NCBI GenBank assembly: GCA_028274465.1 | Contig: CM051455.1 | Location: forward strand, 132,590,096 to 132,654,095 | Length of the DNA: 64,000 nt | Source: Plantago ovata | Lineage: Eukaryota > Streptophyta > Magnoliopsida > Lamiales > Plantaginaceae | Direction: 5' to 3' | Part shown: positions 59,774 to 64,000 of the stretch, one piece after another | Numbering within the stretch: the stretch's first letter is position 1 | How the letters are laid out: every line of letters starts with the position of its first letter | The notes under the pieces: generated by a model | What the model was told of the DNA's origin: nothing | Database searches by the model: none | The model's input: only the letters and a program-made list of their open reading frames with translations | Program-made: the position numbers and the translations under genes

Positions 59774-61375
59774 TCATTTGAAATAGGGCTTAGGCACAAG
59801 GCAGAGTGGATTTTTCTTAGGCATAACAACTCCAGGAAGAACCTCAGTATCAATATCTTCTTTCTTAACCCCACAAGGCAACTCCCAATCGAACGAATAC
59901 ACAAGATTCGCTAGCAGAAGCTCCACAGTAGCAAGCCCCAACGAAATTCCAGGACATCCTCTCCGCCCAGCTCCAAATGGGATCACCTCAAAATCTTGAC
60001 CTATGACATCAATGTTGGAATTCAGGAACCTTTCAGGCACAAACTCATTTGGATTATTCCAAGCCTCGGGGTCTTTTGCCAAGGCCCACGCATTTATATA
60101 AACCATTGTCTTTGGTGCGATCTTGTATCCGGATATTACGGTCTCTTCAAGTGTCTCTCTAGGCACTAGAAGTGGAGCTGGTGGATACAATCTCAAACTC
60201 TCCTTTATCACTGCTTTTAGATAAAAGAGTTTTTGCACGTCTTCTTCGGTTACTATACCTTTTTCCCCAACTAAGTCTCTGATTTCGTGTTGCAGTTTTT
60301 TCATTGTATTTGGATTTTTTATCAGGGCTGTCATGCTCCAAACTATTGTTGCTGCACTAGTATCCGTTCCGCCTACTATTATGTTCTGTTAAGAAACAGA
60401 TTACTACAGTAAACACACAAATCAAGATTCAATCACAAAGTGTACGCAAATATACCAGATGACATTGATTTCTAACACACATGCAGCTAAAAATTTATTC
60501 TTTCTTACCATGATAACTGCTTTGATGTGATTCCAGGTGAGATCCATGGAACAAGACTTGTCAGCTTTCAGCTGGATCAAAAGATGAAGCAGGTCAGGAT
60601 TTGGAGTACTTTCCGAATTCAGATGCTCATCAATGAGCTCCTGGAAGAAATTATCGATGTTTTCAAAGGCCTTAAGAAGCCTAGACATCATTCCATTCAA
60701 CTTATCAACCCAACCAAACATGGGTAAATAATCAGAAACAAAAAGACCTCCAAGCATAGCTTGGTGTTCCATCATGAGCTTGTCGAACCTACGTTTTTTG
60801 GATCCCTCTCTGCTGTAGTCCCTTCCAAAGGCCACCCTACAAATTAAGTTTGCCGCAAAGAACATCACCATTTCACTCAAATTTATAATAACGTGGCCCT
60901 GATTAGACACGTCTTGAATCACACGTGACACTTCTTGTTCACGGATAGGACGAAAGTACTGTACTTGTTTGGTGCTGAGCATATGAAGCACACAGATCTT
61001 TCTCAATTCTCGCCATGAATCGGTGTAAGTCCCAAAGGCTATGTCCAAGCCACTATAAGACAGTACGTAGCATCCACGATGCTTTGGCCGCCCACTGAAG
61101 GCAAGGTCTTGGGTTTTGAGTGCTTCTTTTGCAAGTCTCGGGGAGGAAAGTACAATAACCGGAACCTTGCCCAAGTTCATGGACATGATGGGGCCGTACT
61201 TTTGGGAGAGCTTCCATAGGTGGACATGCAAATCGGAAGTGAAGAACTGATGAATGTTTCCGATGAAAGGTAAGCGAGGCGGACCTGGTGGCCGGAGAGA
61301 TTTCGGGTTTGCTTTCAAGATGAATATAAGAGAGAGCAGAATGATGATGAATGCAGGAAGCAAGAGTAGGATCAT
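59774..61375 (-). CDS. Cytochrome P450, CYP71 clan
   Basis: Two exons (61375-60509 and 60385-59774) with a single phase-0 intron of 123 bp, the usual CYP71-type gene layout, encode 492 residues. A hydrophobic N-terminal anchor is followed by the proline hinge LRPPGPPRLPFIGN. Exon 2 starts at the I-helix oxygen-binding motif (VGGTDTSAAT) and contains the K-helix ESLR, PERF and the haem loop FGAGRRGCPG with the ligand cysteine. All core motifs are intact, so it should be an active ER-bound monooxygenase using NADPH-P450 reductase. Overall wording (NAWALAKDPEAW, DFEVIPFGAGRRGCPG) fits the CYP71/CYP83 group of secondary metabolism; the substrate cannot be told. A close paralog lies 1.1 kb upstream on the same strand, so this is a tandem array. 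Confidence 0.95.
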
Positions 61376-62519
61376 TTTTAGCCTCTAGTGTTGTTCATTG
61401 TTTGATTAATTCTGGATATATTATAGATATACAGATCCATATATATGTTCTAGATGACAACAAATGTACCTGTGTCATGCTTTGAGAAAAAATACACCAC
61501 AGTACGTACCACACTAGCTAAAAATAGTGAAACGAAAACGGAACATTATGAATATCAGAAGCTTTTTTAATGAAATTTCATGTCTGGGTCACGGTGTCAG
61601 TGACTCAGTGCCATGATTCGAGTGATGATAAAGAAACGAAATCAGCCTCGTACCATACGTAGACGGTTACTATAAAAGCACGGTCCAGTATAGTCTGTAT
61701 AGACGGGTGGTCATTGTCAGTCCACAATGCATCAACACTAGCAGCACACAATTGTCCTCATTAGTCCACACATCAGTCCATACTTGCATTAAATGATATC
61801 TGTTAAACTAGAAGATATAGTTGTTGTATACTTGTACTTATCTACACAAGTATATATATTCAAGTCAGGCACCGCCGTATCATTCAAGGTGGAACAAATA
61901 TTTTTCCTTCTCCTTTCTCCTTTACATGGTATCAGAACCATGCTTGTTGGCTAATGCATGCTTGACTGCCCATGCATATCCATCTATATTTTAATTACAT
62001 AGATTGATTTTGACAATAGGAGATTACATTACTGTCAAGTAGTATAAATAGGCATTCATCATTTGTATTGAGCAGAACATAGAAATAACACATTCCACTA
62101 CATTCCAAGAGCTTTTATATTTCCTTCCTTTCATGTCTTTGATGATAACTTGACAGTTATAGACTTATAATAACAAATTAACGGAACATTTTGCCAATCT
62201 GTTTTATCTGATTCTGGTGTGTAACCTAGATCGAGTACAAGTGGAGCTGGTGGATACACACACACAAAAACAAAAAAATTCACAAAAAAAAAAAAAAAAA
62301 AAGAAAAAAAAGAAAAAAGAGAGAAAAAAAAAACAAAAAACCTGAACTCTGAAGCAGTATCAAACATCCACCAGATATAAGTAGAGCCAATTTTATCTGA
62401 TTCTTCTTCCTTTAGTCGATCAATCATGTGTCTGCAAAGATGTTGCCTTTTTTCTCTAAATGTTACTTGACAGATCCTTATACAAACCAATATTCCAATG
62501 TGACAGCTGATTAATCAGA
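61376..62519. other. Spacer between the two P450 genes
   Basis: It holds the promoter of the first P450, a copia LTR end (61,801-61,926), and a 3' flank (about 62,340-62,519) similar to that of the first gene, showing that the duplication unit includes the 3' UTR. A poly-A/GA run lies at 62,282-62,337. A second LTR-like TATA segment (AGTATAAATAGGC, about 62,039) may belong to the same or another element. Confidence 0.6.
61801..61926 (+). repeat. Copia-type 5' LTR (126 bp) with primer-binding site
   Basis: Starts TGTTAAACT, ends CCTTTACA, and is followed at once by TGGTATCAGAACC (61,927-61,939), a tRNA-Met-type primer site. At 126 bp it is in the TRIM size range. No matching 3' LTR was found nearby, so only the 5' end of an element is seen. 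Confidence 0.6.
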
Positions 62520-64000
62520 TCAATTGAAATAGGGCTTAGGAACAAGGCAGAGTGGATTTTTCTTATGCATAACAAGTCCAGGCAGAACCTCTGTGTCAAT
62601 ATCTTCTTTCTTCAACCCACAAGGCAACTCCCAATCAAAAGAATACACAAGATTCGCAAGCAGAAGCTCCACTGTAGCGAGCCCCATCGACATTCCAGGG
62701 CATCCCCTCCGCCCAGCTCCAAATGGTAGCACCTCAAAATCTTGACCTATGACATCAATGTTCGAATTCAGGAACCTCTTCGGCACAAACTCATCTGGAT
62801 TATCCCAAGACTCAGGGTCTCTTGCCAAGGCCCATGCGTTTATATAAACCATGGTCTTTGGCGCGATCTTGTATCCGGCTAGTGCAGTCTCTTCACGTGT
62901 CTCTCTAGGCAGTAGAAGTGGAACTGGTGGATACAATCTCAAAGATTCCTTTATCACTGCTTTTAGATAAGAGAGTTTTTGCACGTCTTCTTCGGTTACT
63001 ATACCTTTTGTCCCTACTAAGTCCCTGATTTCGTCTTGCAGTTTCTTCATTGCATTTGGATTCTTAATCAGGGTTGTCATGCTCCAAACTATTGTTGCTG
63101 CACTAGTATCCGTTCCAGCTACTATTATGTCCTGTTTAAGAACACACATATCATGATTTAATCATTACAAAACAATATTTATATTATCTTGATACTCAGA
63201 AAGGTCTTTGCAGAGCCTTATTCTTTTAGTGACTACTGACTAACAACTAACAAGCATAATTAATCTGGAAAGAAAATTGAAGTAGAACACCCACGGCCAC
63301 AATATTTAATCAAATCCACTTTTATATATCTGATTCTGCAGATTCATTTAATTGATCCATTTGTTAATAATATACGAAAGTGTTTGCAAATACGTTCTGG
63401 ATCACACTCATATATTAAAGATATGCAGCACAAAAATGATTCTTTCTTACCATGATGACTGCTTTGATGTGATTCCAGGTGAGATCAATGGAACAAGACT
63501 TGTCATCTTTCAGCTGGATCAAGAGATGAAGCAAGTCAGGATTCGGAGTACTTTCCGATTTCAGATGCTCATCAATGAGCTCCTGGAAGAAATTATCTAT
63601 GTTTTCGAAAGCCTTATGAAGCCTAGACATCATTCCATTCACTCTATCAATTACCCAACCAAACAAGGGCAGATAATCTGAGAAAAACAGCCCCCCTTCC
63701 ATAGCTTGGTGTTCAATCATTAGCTTGTCGAATGTTAGTTTTTCAGATCCCTCTTTACTGTAGTCCTTACCAAAGGCCACCCTGCAAATTAAGTTCGCCG
63801 CAAAGAACATCACCATTTCACTCAAATTTATAACACCGTAGCCCTCACTAGAAACATCTTGAATCACACGTGACACTTCTTGTTCACGGATAGGCCGAAA
63901 GGACTGTACTTGTTTGGGGCTGAGCATATGATGCACACAAATCTTTCTCAATTGTCGCCATGAATCGCTGTAACTTGCGAAGGCTATGTCTATGCCACTG
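62520..64000 (-). CDS. Cytochrome P450, CYP71 clan, tandem paralog (5' end beyond window)
   Basis: Exon 2 is 63131-62520 (204 codons with stop, the same length as in the first gene). Exon 1 runs from 63,451 past the window edge at 64,000; the intron is 319 bp at the same position. The protein is clearly a close paralog of the first gene (VAGTDTSAAT, ESLR, FGAGRRGCPG all present). One difference stands out: the PERF motif reads PKRF (Glu to Lys), although the arginine that forms the E-R-R triad is kept. Other differences cluster in exon 1 around the putative substrate-recognition region (GGLFFSDYLPLFGW versus GGLFVSDYLPMFGW). The visible part has no stop or frameshift. Same CYP71/CYP83 grouping; substrate unknown. 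Confidence 0.93.

Overview
The window is nuclear DNA from a flowering plant, almost certainly a eudicot. It is AT-rich, its genes have introns with GT-AG borders, and it is dominated by plant transposon families: Ty1/copia, Ty3/gypsy, L1-type LINE, hAT and Helitron. Plant-only gene families are present (peroxisomal malate dehydrogenase with a PTS2, CYP71-clan P450s, COBRA-like, defensin-like). The species cannot be read from this sequence.

Layout. 1-4,093: wreck of a copia element ending in a 3' LTR. 4,094-11,190: AT-rich intergenic DNA, a degenerate SIRE-type copia element (LTR copies near 6.4-6.8 and 9.0-9.5 kb) and a small cysteine-rich ORF. 11,194-11,582: hAT MITE with an 8-bp TSD. 11,777-13,989: short minus-strand non-autonomous LTR element with TSD CTTAT; a solo LTR of another family lies inside one of its LTRs. 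15,029-21,086: the gene-rich core, with a complete 9-exon peroxisomal NAD-malate dehydrogenase and a complete 8-exon plant-specific basic protein with a TPX2-like motif, both on the minus strand. 21.5-28.5 kb: gypsy remnants, a hAT element, diverged minisatellites, a truncated LINE and a Helitron 3' end. 28,542-35,205: a copia element carrying two hAT insertions, a 1.4-kb insertion in its 5' LTR and a large RT deletion.

35.2-41.2 kb: two near-identical copies of a ~1.6-kb block, each with the same two-exon defensin-like gene. They are separated by a Helitron whose 5' end abuts the end of the first block. 41-47 kb: a small acidic gene fragment, a broken COBRA-like gene and a 5'-truncated LINE. 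47,761-50,978: a copia element with matching LTRs and TSD GAGTT. 52,588-53,935: a hAT deletion derivative with a transposase remnant and a long AT palindrome. 54.6-56.2 kb: exons of a TAF13-like gene that lacks part of the family's conserved region. 59.8-64.0 kb: two tandem CYP71-type P450 genes, the second cut by the window edge.

The intact genes are housekeeping (malate dehydrogenase, probable cytoskeletal protein) or secondary metabolism/defence (P450 pair, defensin-like pair). The last two are recent tandem duplicates lying among transposons. The most interesting structure is the Helitron/defensin block at 35-41 kb.
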